From Curtobacterium sp. MCSS17_007 (GTDB lineage: Bacteria; Actinomycetota; Actinomycetes; Actinomycetales; Microbacteriaceae), in contig NZ_CP126257.1 in assembly GCF_003234175.2 (NCBI RefSeq), forward strand, positions 744,001 to 808,000: a stretch of 64,000 nt of DNA, written 5' to 3'. Under the pieces are notes generated by a model that saw nothing but the letters and a program-made list of their open reading frames with translations, made no database searches and was not told the origin of the DNA. Below, one piece after another: positions 37,718 to 46,921 of this stretch (positions are counted from its first letter, which is position 1; each line of letters starts with the position of its first letter). The position numbers and the translations under genes are program-made.

Positions 37718-38699
37718 GATCAGCCCTGCCGACTTCGCCCGGCTGCGCGACCTGCGTGCCGGGTCGCCGGAACGGGTCGCCGCGGTCCTGCGGACCCGGA
37801 CCCGCCGACCGCTCCTCGCCGACGACGGCAAGCTCTTCATCGTCGCCGCCGACCACCCCGCCCGCGGTGCGCTCGCCGTGCGCGACGACGCGTCGGCGAT
37901 GGCCGACCGCTACGACCTGCTCGAACGCCTCGTCGTGGCCCTCGCCCGACCGGGCGTCGACGGTGTCCTCGGCACACCGGACGTCCTCGAGGACCTCGCG
38001 CTCCTCGGAGCGCTCGACGGCAAGGTCGTCGTCGGGTCGATGAACCGGGGCGGCCTGCGCGGTGCCTCGTTCGAGCTCGACGACCGCTACACCGCGTACT
38101 CCGCGCGGGCGATCAAGGACGCCGGCCTGGACTTCGCGAAGCTGCTCGTCCGCGTCGCCCTCGACGATGCCGGCACGGCGCCCACGCTCGAGGCCACGGC
38201 GCGTGCCGTCAGCGAGGCGGCCGCGCTGCAGCTGCCGATCATGCTCGAGCCGTTCATGTCGTCGTGGCGCGACGGCAAGGTGGTCAACGACCTGACCGCC
38301 GACGCCGTGATCACGTCGATGGCGATCGCCGCGGGCCTCGGGGAGTCGAGCGCCTACAGCTGGCTGAAGATCCCGGTGGTCGACGACATGGCGCGCGTCA
38401 TGGCCGCGACCACCCTGCCGACGCTGCTGCTCGGTGGCGACCCGTCCGGCAGCCCGGACGAGACGTACGCCACGTGGGCGGACGCGCTCGCCCTGCCGGG
38501 CGTCCGCGGACTCGTCGTCGGCCGGACCCTCCTCTACCCGCAGGACGGGGACGTCGCCACCGCGGTCGACGTCGCCTCCGCACTCGTCCACAGCCGGGAG
38601 GACCGTGGCGAGTTCTCCACACCGGCTCGCGGTCACGCCGACTCGCCCACCACGTCCACCACCCTGGACACGTCCGTCCCGGAAGGAAGCAACGCATGA
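37710..38699 (+). CDS. Cgl0159-family (beta/alpha)8 aldolase-like protein
   Basis: A 329-aa TIM-barrel protein found between iolC and iolA in actinobacterial inositol clusters. It has a deoxyribose-phosphate-aldolase/LacD-like pattern: KLFIVAADHPARGAL, DGVLGTP, GLDFAKLLVRV with a lysine, WLKIPVV and LLLGGDPSG. By position and fold it probably replaces IolJ, the 2-deoxy-5-keto-gluconate-6-phosphate aldolase; this is inference. ATG 37710 lies inside the end of iolC, and the gene ends in an ATGA overlap with iolA. Confidence 0.82.
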   Translation: MPEISPADFARLRDLRAGSPERVAAVLRTRTRRPLLADDGKLFIVAADHPARGALAVRDDASAMADRYDLLERLVVALARPGVDGVLGTPDVLEDLALLGALDGKVVVGSMNRGGLRGASFELDDRYTAYSARAIKDAGLDFAKLLVRVALDDAGTAPTLEATARAVSEAAALQLPIMLEPFMSSWRDGKVVNDLTADAVITSMAIAAGLGESSAYSWLKIPVVDDMARVMAATTLPTLLLGGDPSGSPDETYATWADALALPGVRGLVVGRTLLYPQDGDVATAVDVASALVHSREDRGEFSTPARGHADSPTTSTTLDTSVPEGSNA

Positions 38700-40207
38700 C
38701 CACCAGCACCGAGACCACCACCGTCGGGCACTGGATCGACGGCGCGCACGTCGCGTCGACCTCCGGACGGACCGCCCCGGTGTACGACCCGGCGCTCGGC
38801 GTCGTGACGAAGCAGGTCGCCCTGGCCGACGAGGCCGAGATCCAGCGGGCGATCGCGAGTGCCAAGGCTGCGTTCCCGGCGTGGAGCACCCTGTCGCTCG
38901 CGAAGCGGCAGCAGATCCTGTTCGCCTTCCGCGAGGTCCTGAACCGCGACAAGGCCGAGCTCGCCGAGATCATCACGAGCGAGCACGGCAAGGTCATCGA
39001 CGACGCCCTGGGCGAGATCGCCCGTGGGCAGGAGGTCGTGGAGCTCGCGACGAACATCCCGTCGCTGATGAAGGGCGAGTTCTCCGACCAGGTCTCGACC
39101 GGCATCGACGTGTACTCGATCCGCCAGCCGCTCGGCGTGGTCGGGATCATCTCGCCCTTCAACTTCCCGGCGATGGTGCCGCTCTGGTTCCTGCCGATCG
39201 CGATCGCCGCCGGCAACACCGTCGTGCTGAAGCCCAGCGAGAAGGACCCGTCCGCAGCGATCTGGCTGGCCGCGAAGTTCAAGGAGGCCGGCCTGCCCGA
39301 CGGCGTATTCACGGTGCTCAACGGCGACAAGGCCTCGGTCGACGGACTCCTCACCAGCCCCGACGTCGAGTCGATCTCGTTCGTCGGTTCCACCCCCATC
39401 GCCCAGTACGTGTACGAGACCGGCACGAAGCACGGCAAGCGCGTCCAGGCGCTCGGTGGTGCGAAGAACCACATGCTCGTCCTGCCCGACGCCGACCTCG
39501 ACCTCGTCGCGGACAACGCGATCAACGCCGGCTTCGGCTCGGCCGGTGAGCGCTGCATGGCGATCTCGGTCGTCGTGGCGGTCGAGCCCGTCGCGGACGA
39601 ACTCATCCAGAAGATCACGGAGCGCGCGGCCACCCTGCGCATCGGCGACGGACGCCGTGGCTGCGACATGGGTCCGCTCGTCACCGAGCAGCACCGCGAC
39701 AAGGTCGCCTCGTACATCGAGGTCGCCGAGCAGGACGGTGCGGTGGTCGTGGTGGACGGCCGCACCGTCCGACCCGACGGCGACGAGAACGGGTTCTGGC
39801 TCGGTCCGACGCTGATCGACGAGGTGCCCACCACGAGCCGCGTGTACACCGAGGAGATCTTCGGCCCGGTGCTGAGCGTCGTCCGCGTGCAGTCCTACGA
39901 CGAAGGCCTCGAGCTGATCAATTCCGGCGCCTTCGGCAACGGCACCGCGATCTTCACCAACGACGGCGGCGCCGCCCGCCGGTTCCAGCGCGACGTGCAG
40001 GTCGGCATGATCGGCATCAACGTCCCGATCCCGGTCCCGGTGGCCTACTACTCGTTCGGCGGGTGGAAGAACTCCCTGTTCGGCGACCACAAGGCGTACG
40101 GCGCCGACGGCGTGAGCTTCTTCACCCGCCAGAAGGCGATCACCTCCCGCTGGCTCGACCCGGCCACGCACGGCGGTGTCGACCTCGGCTTCCCGTCGAA
40201 CGGCTGA
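38696..40207 (+). CDS. iolA: CoA-acylating methylmalonate-semialdehyde dehydrogenase
   Basis: A 503-aa aldehyde dehydrogenase turning malonate semialdehyde (and methylmalonate semialdehyde) into acetyl-/propionyl-CoA, the last step of inositol catabolism. The catalytic Cys is in GSAGERCMAISV and the NAD-binding segment is SFVGSTPIAQYVYETG; ISPFNFPAMVPLWFLP is typical of IolA/MmsA. The ATG overlaps the aldolase stop (ATGA), and GGAAGGAAG is 5 nt upstream. Confidence 0.95.
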   Translation: MTTSTETTTVGHWIDGAHVASTSGRTAPVYDPALGVVTKQVALADEAEIQRAIASAKAAFPAWSTLSLAKRQQILFAFREVLNRDKAELAEIITSEHGKVIDDALGEIARGQEVVELATNIPSLMKGEFSDQVSTGIDVYSIRQPLGVVGIISPFNFPAMVPLWFLPIAIAAGNTVVLKPSEKDPSAAIWLAAKFKEAGLPDGVFTVLNGDKASVDGLLTSPDVESISFVGSTPIAQYVYETGTKHGKRVQALGGAKNHMLVLPDADLDLVADNAINAGFGSAGERCMAISVVVAVEPVADELIQKITERAATLRIGDGRRGCDMGPLVTEQHRDKVASYIEVAEQDGAVVVVDGRTVRPDGDENGFWLGPTLIDEVPTTSRVYTEEIFGPVLSVVRVQSYDEGLELINSGAFGNGTAIFTNDGGAARRFQRDVQVGMIGINVPIPVPVAYYSFGGWKNSLFGDHKAYGADGVSFFTRQKAITSRWLDPATHGGVDLGFPSNG

Positions 40208-40215
40208 TCCGCAGC

Positions 40216-41124
40216 ATGGCGAACGAACAGCAACAGCACGACCGCTGGTTCATCCCGGCGGGCTCCCGCCCCGAGGCGGGCTGGACCGACGTCGTCGACG
40301 GCCGCATCCAGGGGTGGACGCACACCGGTCTGCGGACCGGTGCCCTGCAGGACGGGGGTGAGCTGCGCCTCCCGGCCGACGCGGTCGAGCGGCTCATCGT
40401 CCCGCTCGCGGGCAGCTTCACCGTCGCGTACGACGACACCGAGCAGGCGCTCGAGGGACGCGCCGGCGTCTTCGAGGGGCAGACCGACGTCCTGTACCTC
40501 GGGTCCGGCACCGCCGCGACGATCACCGGTTCCGGCCGGATCGCCGTGGCCGAGGCGCCCACCGGTACCGTCAAGCCGAGCGTGTACATCGCCCGCGACG
40601 ACGTCCCGGTGGAGCTCCGCGGCGCGGGGCAGTCGAGCCGACAGGTGCACAACTTCGGCACTCCTGCGGCGCTCGACGCCGTGGGCTTCATCGTCTGCGA
40701 GGTGATCACGCCGGCCGGCAACTGGTCGTCGTACCCGCCGCACAAGCACGACACGCTCGTGCCCGGGCAGGAGTCGGACCTCGAGGAGATCTACTACTAC
40801 GAGACCGCCGTCGCCCGGGGCGTCTCCGCTCCCCCCGAGGCCGATCCGTTCGCACTGCACCGGACGTACGCGTCCGACGACCGCCCGATCGACGAGTTCC
40901 GCCAGGTGCGGACCGGCGACATCGCTCTCGTGCCCTACGGCTGGCACGGTCCGGCCGTGGCGGCACCGGGCTACGACATGTACTACCTCAACGTGATGGC
41001 CGGGCCGGACCCGGAGCGCGTCTGGAACATCACCGACGACCCCGCCCACGGCTGGGTCCGTCAGACGTGGACCTCGGAACCGGTCGATCCGCGCCTGCCC
41101 TACGAGAAGGAGCCCTCCCGATGA
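40216..41124 (+). CDS. iolB: 5-deoxy-glucuronate isomerase
   Basis: A 302-aa bicupin isomerase acting between IolD and IolC. The metal site WSSYPPHKHD...EEIYYYE (His-x-His and Glu) is intact, with a late YGWHGPAVAAPGYDMYYLNVMAGP block. ATG 40216 is 8 bp after iolA. The gene overlaps iolD by ATGA. Confidence 0.93.
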   Translation: MANEQQQHDRWFIPAGSRPEAGWTDVVDGRIQGWTHTGLRTGALQDGGELRLPADAVERLIVPLAGSFTVAYDDTEQALEGRAGVFEGQTDVLYLGSGTAATITGSGRIAVAEAPTGTVKPSVYIARDDVPVELRGAGQSSRQVHNFGTPAALDAVGFIVCEVITPAGNWSSYPPHKHDTLVPGQESDLEEIYYYETAVARGVSAPPEADPFALHRTYASDDRPIDEFRQVRTGDIALVPYGWHGPAVAAPGYDMYYLNVMAGPDPERVWNITDDPAHGWVRQTWTSEPVDPRLPYEKEPSR

Positions 41125-43046
41125 GCCAGCACACCGGTGCGGAGCAGACCCGCCGGATGACCGTCGGCCAGGCACTCGTCGAGTTCCTCGCCAACCAGTG
41201 GACCGTCGACGGCGACGTCCGCGAGCGCACCATCCCCGGGATCTTCGGCATCTTCGGGCACGGCAACGTCGCCGGGCTCGGCCAGGCGATCAAGCAGCTG
41301 CACGTCGAGCAGCCCGGCCTGCTGCCGTACCACCAGGCCCGGAACGAGCAGGCGATGGTCCACGAGGCCGTCGGCTTCGCCCGCATGCACCGCCGCCGGG
41401 CGACGTTCGCCAGCACGGCGTCGGTCGGCCCCGGCGCCGCGAACATGCTGACCGCCGCCGCCCTCGCGACGACGAACCGGCTGCCCGCGCTGCTGCTGCC
41501 GTCGGACACCTTCGCCACGCGCACGACCGACCCGGTCCTGCAGCAGATCGAACTGCCGCACGACACCTCGCTGCAGGTGACCGACGCGTTCCGCCCGCTG
41601 TCGCGGTACTTCGACCGCGTCGAGCGCCCGGAGCAGCTGTTCTCGATCGCGCTCGCCGCGATGCGTGTGCTCACCGACCCGGCCGAGACCGGTGCCGTGA
41701 CGATCGCCCTGCCGGAGGACGTGCAGGCCGAGGAGTTCGACGTCCCCGTCGCCTTCCTGCAGCCCCGCGAGTGGCACATCCGCCGCCCGCTGCCCGAGCA
41801 CGGCCCGCTCGCCCGCGCCGTCGCGGCGATCGCGGCTGCGGAGCGACCGGTCATCGTCGCCGGCGGCGGCGTCCTGTACTCGGGCGCAGAGGACGAGCTG
41901 CGCGCGTTCGTCGAGGCGACCGGGATCCCGGTCGGCACCTCGCAGGCGGGTGGCGGTTCGCTCAGCTGGGACCACCCGCAGTACCTCGGCGGCATCGGCG
42001 CGACCGGGACGGCCGCCGCCAACGCGATCGCGGCCCAGGCCGACGTCGTGATCGGGATCGGCACGCGCTACAGCGACTTCACGACCGCGTCGCGCACCGC
42101 GTTCCAGGACCCGGACGTCACCTTCGTGAACGTCAACGTCGCGGCGTTCGACGCCTACAAGCACGGCTCGCAGCTGCCGCTCGTCGCGGACGCCCGGGAG
42201 GCGCTGGTCGCGCTCACATCGGCACTCACGACCGGGTCGTCCTCCGCCGTGGACGCCGGCTACGCCGCCGAGATCGCGTCGCGCAAGCAGGAGTGGGACC
42301 AGACGGTGGACGCCGCGTTCGCGCCGTCGGGCAGCGCCCTGCCCGGACAGCCGGAGATCATCGGCGCCGTGCAGGAGGTCTCCGACCCCCGCGACGTCGT
42401 CATCCAGGCGGCCGGCTCGCTGCCGGGCGACCTGCACAAGCTGTGGCGGGTGCGGGACGCACTCGGCTACCACGTCGAGTACGCGTTCTCGTGCATGGGC
42501 TACGAGATCGCCGGAGGCATCGGCGTCCGTCGCGGTGCCCCGGACCGCGACGCGATCGTCATGGTCGGCGACGGCTCGTACCTCATGCTGCACACCGAGC
42601 TCGTCACCGCCGTCGCCGAGGGCATCAAGATCATCGTCGTGCTCATCCAGAACCACGGGTACGCGTCGATCGGACACCTGTCCGAGACCGTCGGTTCCGA
42701 GCGCTACGGCACGAAGTACCGGTACCTCGACGAGACCCGTTCGTTCGACGACGGCGACCCGCTGCCCGTCGACCTCGCCGCGAACGCCCGGTCGTACGGC
42801 GTCGACGTGATCGAGGTGCAGCCCGGCCCGCACGCCATCGAGGACCTCAAGGCCGCGGTGCGCCAGGCGAAGGCGAACGACCACACCACGCTCGTGCACA
42901 TCAACTCGGACCCGCTCGTCTACGCCCCCGAGGGCGACGGCTGGTGGGACGTGCCGGTCGCGCAGACCTCCACGCTCGAGAGCACCCGTGCCGCCCGTGC
43001 CGAGTACGAACAGCAGGTCGCGTCGCAGCGGCCCCTGCTCGGCTGA
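41121..43046 (+). CDS. iolD: 3D-(3,5/4)-trihydroxycyclohexane-1,2-dione hydrolase
   Basis: A 641-aa thiamine-diphosphate enzyme that opens the inositol-derived ring. The N-terminal Pyr domain carries the activating Glu in YHQARNEQAMVHEA, and the ThDP/Mg motif VGDGSYLMLHTE...NHGYASIG is in the C-terminal PP domain. Length is normal. The ATG start overlaps the iolB stop, and AAGGAG lies about 7 nt upstream. Confidence 0.95.
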   Translation: MSQHTGAEQTRRMTVGQALVEFLANQWTVDGDVRERTIPGIFGIFGHGNVAGLGQAIKQLHVEQPGLLPYHQARNEQAMVHEAVGFARMHRRRATFASTASVGPGAANMLTAAALATTNRLPALLLPSDTFATRTTDPVLQQIELPHDTSLQVTDAFRPLSRYFDRVERPEQLFSIALAAMRVLTDPAETGAVTIALPEDVQAEEFDVPVAFLQPREWHIRRPLPEHGPLARAVAAIAAAERPVIVAGGGVLYSGAEDELRAFVEATGIPVGTSQAGGGSLSWDHPQYLGGIGATGTAAANAIAAQADVVIGIGTRYSDFTTASRTAFQDPDVTFVNVNVAAFDAYKHGSQLPLVADAREALVALTSALTTGSSSAVDAGYAAEIASRKQEWDQTVDAAFAPSGSALPGQPEIIGAVQEVSDPRDVVIQAAGSLPGDLHKLWRVRDALGYHVEYAFSCMGYEIAGGIGVRRGAPDRDAIVMVGDGSYLMLHTELVTAVAEGIKIIVVLIQNHGYASIGHLSETVGSERYGTKYRYLDETRSFDDGDPLPVDLAANARSYGVDVIEVQPGPHAIEDLKAAVRQAKANDHTTLVHINSDPLVYAPEGDGWWDVPVAQTSTLESTRAARAEYEQQVASQRPLLG

Positions 43047-43093
43047 CCACTCCACCACACCCGGGCCGCGGCCCAGAAAGCGACAGCGACGTC

Positions 43094-44047
43094 ATGACCG
43101 ACACCGCAACCCCCATCGGGTCCCCGTCCACGGACGCGGCGCCCGCCTCGATCCGGATCGGCACGGCGCCCGACTCGTGGGGCGTCTGGTTCCCGGACGA
43201 CCCGAAGCAGGTGCCGTGGCAGCGCTTCCTCGACGAGGCGGCGGCCGCGGGCTACGAGTGGATCGAGCTCGGACCCTACGGGTACCTGCCGACGGACCCG
43301 AACCAGCTCTCCGACGAACTCGAGTCCCGCGGGCTCAAGCTCTCGGCCGGCACCGTCTTCACCGGGTTCCACAAGGGCGACGACCAGTTCCAGCGCGCCT
43401 GGGACCAGGCCGTCGCGGTGGCGGGGCTCGCTGCGAAGCTCGGTGCCCAGCACCTCGTCACGATCCCGGACCTCTGGCGGTCGGACGCGACGGAGGAGGT
43501 CCTCGAGCCGCGGACGCTGACCGGAGAGCAGTGGGACCGACTGGGCAAGGGGCACGACCAGCTCGGGAAGGCGCTGCTCGAGGAGTTCGGCGTCCACCAG
43601 CAGTTCCACACGCACGCGGACAGTCACGTCGGGACCTACGAGGAGACCGTGCGCTTCCTCGAGGTCACCAGCCCCGAGTACACGAACCTCTGCCTGGACA
43701 CGGGCCACTTCGCCTACTACGGCGGCGACAACCTCGAGCTCATCGCCGAGCACCCCGAGCGCATCGGCTACCTGCACCTCAAGCAGGTGGACACCGACCT
43801 GCTGTTCGACGTGCTGAAGAACGACGTCCCCTTCGCCACCGCCGTGTCGCAGGGGATCATGACCGAACCCCCGCACGGCACGCCGGCGCTGGCGCCGATC
43901 ATCGAGGCGGTCGCGCAGATCGACCCGGACATCTTCGGCATCGTCGAGCAGGACATGTACGGCTGCTCGGTCGACGCTCCCGGCCCCATCGCGGACCGCA
44001 CCTTCCAGCACATCTTCGGCTCCACCTCGGCCGCTCGCGTCTCCTGA
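43094..44047 (+). CDS. iolE: Sugar isomerase/epimerase-family protein, probable myo-inosose-2 dehydratase
   Basis: A 317-aa TIM-barrel protein of the xylose-isomerase-like superfamily. It begins IRIGTAPDSWGVWFPDD, has HTHADSHVGTYEE, LCLDTGHFAYYGGD and IGYLHLKQVD metal-site elements and ends with a long QDMYGCSVDAPGPIADR segment. Position between iolD and iolG and overall pattern fit the actinobacterial IolE. No Shine-Dalgarno is visible before ATG 43094, and the intergenic gap (47 bp) is the largest so far in the operon. Confidence 0.8.
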   Translation: MTDTATPIGSPSTDAAPASIRIGTAPDSWGVWFPDDPKQVPWQRFLDEAAAAGYEWIELGPYGYLPTDPNQLSDELESRGLKLSAGTVFTGFHKGDDQFQRAWDQAVAVAGLAAKLGAQHLVTIPDLWRSDATEEVLEPRTLTGEQWDRLGKGHDQLGKALLEEFGVHQQFHTHADSHVGTYEETVRFLEVTSPEYTNLCLDTGHFAYYGGDNLELIAEHPERIGYLHLKQVDTDLLFDVLKNDVPFATAVSQGIMTEPPHGTPALAPIIEAVAQIDPDIFGIVEQDMYGCSVDAPGPIADRTFQHIFGSTSAARVS

Positions 44048-44078
44048 CGCGCCGTCACCAACCCGGGAGAACACCAGC

Positions 44079-45131
44079 ATGACCACGCAGAACCTCCGCG
44101 TCGCCGTCGTCGGCGCCGGCATGATGGGCGCCGACCACGTCCGTCGCATCACCGCGAAGATCTCGAACGCCGACGTCGTCGCGGTCGTCGAGCCGGACGA
44201 GGCCCGCGCCCGGGCCGCCGCAGCCCTCGCACCGGGCGCGATCACGGCAGCGTCCTTCGAGGAGGCGCTCGGGGCCACCCAGGTCGACGGCGTCATCATC
44301 GCCACACCGGGCTTCCTGCACGAGCCGATCCTCGTGACGGCGCTCGAGCGGGGCCTGGCCGTCCTGTGCGAGAAGCCGCTGACGACCAGCGCCGAGGACA
44401 GTCTGCGCATCGTCGAGCTCGAGCAGCAGCACGCCGAGCGCCCGAAGATCCAGGTCGGCTTCATGCGCCGCTTCGACGCCGGGTACCAGGAGCTCAAGGC
44501 ACTCCGCGAGTCCGGTGCCCACGGCGCCCTGCTGGCGCTGCACCACGCGCACCGCAACCCGACGACGCCCCCGAACTTCAGCGAGTCGATGCTGATCCAC
44601 GACTCGGTCATCCACGAGATCGACATCATCCCGTTCCTGACGGGCGAGTCGATCGTGGCGGTCGAGGTGAAGAAGCCGCGCAAGAACTCGCTCGCCCCGG
44701 CAGACCTGCCCGAGCCCCAGTTCGTGCTGTTCACCACCGAGTCGGGCACGATGGCGATCGTCGAGATCAACGTCAACGCGCAGTTCGGGTACCAGGTCAC
44801 CACCGACGCGGTGTTCGAGTCGGGTGTCGCGTACATCGGTCGTGACACCTCGGCCACCGTCGTCACCGCGGGTGCGTCCGGTCAGGGCGTGACGCCGTCG
44901 TTCAAGGAGCGCTTCGGTGCCGCCTACGACGAAGAGGTCCAGCGCTGGGTCGACGCAGCCCGCCGGGGCGGGATCGACGGACCGAGTGCCTGGGACGGGT
45001 ACACGGCGTCCGTCGTCGCCGAGGTCGCGGTGCGGGCGCAGCAGTCCGGTGTGACCGAGGCGGTCGAGTACGCGCTCGAGAAGCCGGCGTTCTACGGTGT
45101 CGACGCCACCGACGAGCTCGTGGGGGCGTAG
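44079..45131 (+). CDS. iolG: Inositol 2-dehydrogenase (Gfo/Idh/MocA)
   Basis: A 350-aa NAD-dependent dehydrogenase, first step of inositol oxidation. Rossmann motif RVAVVGAGMMGADHVRR, the catalytic-lysine segment VLCEKPLTT, GFMRRFDAGY and the DSVIHEIDIIPFL His/Asp pair are typical of inositol dehydrogenases. GGGAGA lies 9 nt before the ATG. It is the sixth intact enzyme gene in the operon after the aldolase and precedes a truncated IolH-like gene. Confidence 0.92.
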   Translation: MTTQNLRVAVVGAGMMGADHVRRITAKISNADVVAVVEPDEARARAAAALAPGAITAASFEEALGATQVDGVIIATPGFLHEPILVTALERGLAVLCEKPLTTSAEDSLRIVELEQQHAERPKIQVGFMRRFDAGYQELKALRESGAHGALLALHHAHRNPTTPPNFSESMLIHDSVIHEIDIIPFLTGESIVAVEVKKPRKNSLAPADLPEPQFVLFTTESGTMAIVEINVNAQFGYQVTTDAVFESGVAYIGRDTSATVVTAGASGQGVTPSFKERFGAAYDEEVQRWVDAARRGGIDGPSAWDGYTASVVAEVAVRAQQSGVTEAVEYALEKPAFYGVDATDELVGA

Positions 45132-45134
45132 CCC

Positions 45135-45599
45135 GTGCCGAAGATCGCACTCGACCCCACGCCGTTCCACCACGACCTGTCGCTGCTCGAGTTCCCGCGG
45201 AAGGTCGCCGAGCTCGGGTACGACCACCTGCAGCTGACCCCACACAAGGACTTCATCCCGTTCTACCGGCACCCCAAGGCGGACGACGACCTCGTCGACG
45301 CGTTCGCCGCCGCCTGCCGTGACGCCGGCGTCGGCATCGCCAGTGTGCTGCCGGTCCTGCGGTGGTCCGGCCCCGACCGCGACGCCCGCGAGGCCGCGGT
45401 GCAGAAGTGGAAGCGCGTCATCGAGATCACGAAGCGGCTCGGTGTCGACACCATCAACACCGAGTTCTCCGGCCGTCCCGAACGGGCGGAGGAGTCCGAG
45501 GACGCGTTCTACCGGTCGATGGAGGAACTCCTGCCGATCATCGAGGCATCGGACATCCGCGTGCTCATCGACCCGCACCCCGACGACTTCGCAGCATGA
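45135..45599 (+). pseudogene. C-terminally truncated IolH-like sugar isomerase/epimerase
   Basis: A 154-aa N-terminal half of a TIM-barrel isomerase usually near 290 residues. It is clean up to the metal-site motif VLIDPHPDDF (IALDPTPFHHDLSLLEFP at the N-terminus, NTEFSGRPERAEESEDAFYRSMEELLPII in the middle) and then stops two residues later, where its last codons merge with the start of the next gene in an ATGA overlap. The second half of the barrel, with the remaining ligands, is missing. It is probably a deletion remnant; a functional half-barrel cannot be excluded. Confidence 0.75.
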
Positions 45600-46795
45600 C
45601 CGCAGACACCCTCGGTGTCGGGCTCGTCTCGGTCGGGTGGATGGGGCGACTGCACTCCCGCGCCTACCGCGCCCTGCCCGACCACTTCCCGGAGCTCGGG
45701 GTCCGCCCGAGGCTGGTGGTCGCCGCGGACCCGGTGCCCGAGGCCCGCGAGCAGGCCGTCAGCCGGCTCGGGTACGAACGCGCGGTCGCCGACTTCCACG
45801 AGGTCCTCGCCGACCCCGCGGTCGACGTCGTCTCGATCTGCTCGCCCAACTTCCTGCACCGCGAGATGGCGGTCGCGGCGGCCGAGGCCGGCAAGCCGTT
45901 CTGGATCGAGAAGCCGATGGGGCGGTACGCCAGCGACTCCCGCGCGATCCACGAGGCCGTCGAGCGAGCAGGACTCGTCACGAGCGTCGGCTTCAACTAC
46001 CGGCACGCGCCGGCGATCCAGCGCGCACGGGAGCTCGTCCGGAGCGGCCGCCTCGGACGCATCACCAACGTGCGGGGGTCGCTCCTCGCCGACTACTCGT
46101 CCGACCCGGACGCCCCGCTCACCTGGCGCTTCGAGCGGGAGCGGGCGGGGTCGGGCGTCCTCGGCGACCTGCTGTCGCACGGGCTCGACCTGGCGCAGTA
46201 CCTGGTCGGCCGGATCGCGAGCGTCACCGCGGTCGCCGAGACGTTCATCCCGACCAGGCCACGACCGGGTCAGGGGATCGTCGACCGCTCCGCCGCGGTG
46301 GCGGGCGAGCACGGGCCGGTCGAGAACGAGGACTACGCCGCCCTGCTGTTCCGCTTCGAGGACGGCGCGGTCGGCACCATGGACTCGAGTCGGGTGGTGC
46401 GGGGGCCGCACGCCGAGTACACGCTCGAGGTCTACGGCACGAGGGGCTCGGTGCGCTGGGACTTCCAGCGCCTGAACGAGCTGCAGGTGGCCCTCGACGA
46501 CCAGGAGGTCGACGGCTACGTCACGCACCTCGTCGCGCCGGGGGACGGCCAGTTCGCGCGCTTCCAGCCCGGTGCCGGCACGGCGATGGGGTACGACGAC
46601 CTCAAGACGATCGAGGCGGCGCAGTTCGTCGCGAGCGTGCTGCGCGGCGAGCAGCTCGCGCCGTCGGTCGCCGACGGCCTGGCGGCCGCGTCGATCGTCG
46701 AGGCGGCGGAGGCATCGCTCGCCGACGGCGCGTGGCACGACGTGGCGCGGGTCGACGGACGCTTGACGACGGATGCGGCGGCACCGGTGCTGTAG
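45596..46795 (+). CDS. Second Gfo/Idh/MocA family oxidoreductase
   Basis: A 399-aa NAD(P)-dependent dehydrogenase. Nucleotide fold VGLVSVGWMGRLHSRAYRAL, lysine segment WIEKPMGRYA, GFNYRHAPAIQRA and GDLLSHGLDLAQYLVG with the catalytic His/Asp. Longer than IolG; related to the IolW/IdhA-type dehydrogenases that accept scyllo-inositol or inositol derivatives, so it may extend the substrate range of the operon. The start overlaps the truncated gene, and the last CDS of the operon is followed by a hairpin. Confidence 0.88.
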   Translation: MTADTLGVGLVSVGWMGRLHSRAYRALPDHFPELGVRPRLVVAADPVPEAREQAVSRLGYERAVADFHEVLADPAVDVVSICSPNFLHREMAVAAAEAGKPFWIEKPMGRYASDSRAIHEAVERAGLVTSVGFNYRHAPAIQRARELVRSGRLGRITNVRGSLLADYSSDPDAPLTWRFERERAGSGVLGDLLSHGLDLAQYLVGRIASVTAVAETFIPTRPRPGQGIVDRSAAVAGEHGPVENEDYAALLFRFEDGAVGTMDSSRVVRGPHAEYTLEVYGTRGSVRWDFQRLNELQVALDDQEVDGYVTHLVAPGDGQFARFQPGAGTAMGYDDLKTIEAAQFVASVLRGEQLAPSVADGLAAASIVEAAEASLADGAWHDVARVDGRLTTDAAAPVL

Positions 46796-46812
46796 ACCGG
46801 TCGCGAGTCGAT

Positions 46813-46848
46813 CTGGAGGCGCGGTGCGGGCTCGCATCGCGCCTCCAG
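46813..46848 (+). terminator. GGAGGCGCG-family hairpin after the iol operon
   Basis: CTGGAGGCGCGGTGCG (46813-46828) pairs with 46833-46848 around GGCT, with a single G-U pair. Located 17 bp after the last iol gene; terminator of the operon. Confidence 0.8.
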
Positions 46849-46883
46849 TTCGTCACGGGGAGACTGCTCGAACCCGTGCTTGT

Positions 46884-46917
46884 TAGTATGTAAGGACAAA
46901 TTTACCCAACAAGGAGG
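46884..46917 (+). promoter_or_regulatory. Tautomerase gene promoter with iol-like operator
   Basis: A TAGTAT -10 candidate (46884-46889) is followed by TAAGGACAAATTTACC; the core TAAGGACAAA (46891-46900) resembles the TAGGGCAAA in the iolC promoter. GTAAGGACAAATTTAC is itself a partial inverted repeat. AAGGAGG at 46911-46917 is the ribosome-binding site, 4 nt before ATG. This suggests shared control with the iol operon by the neighbouring GntR protein. Confidence 0.55.
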
Positions 46918-46921
46918 CACC

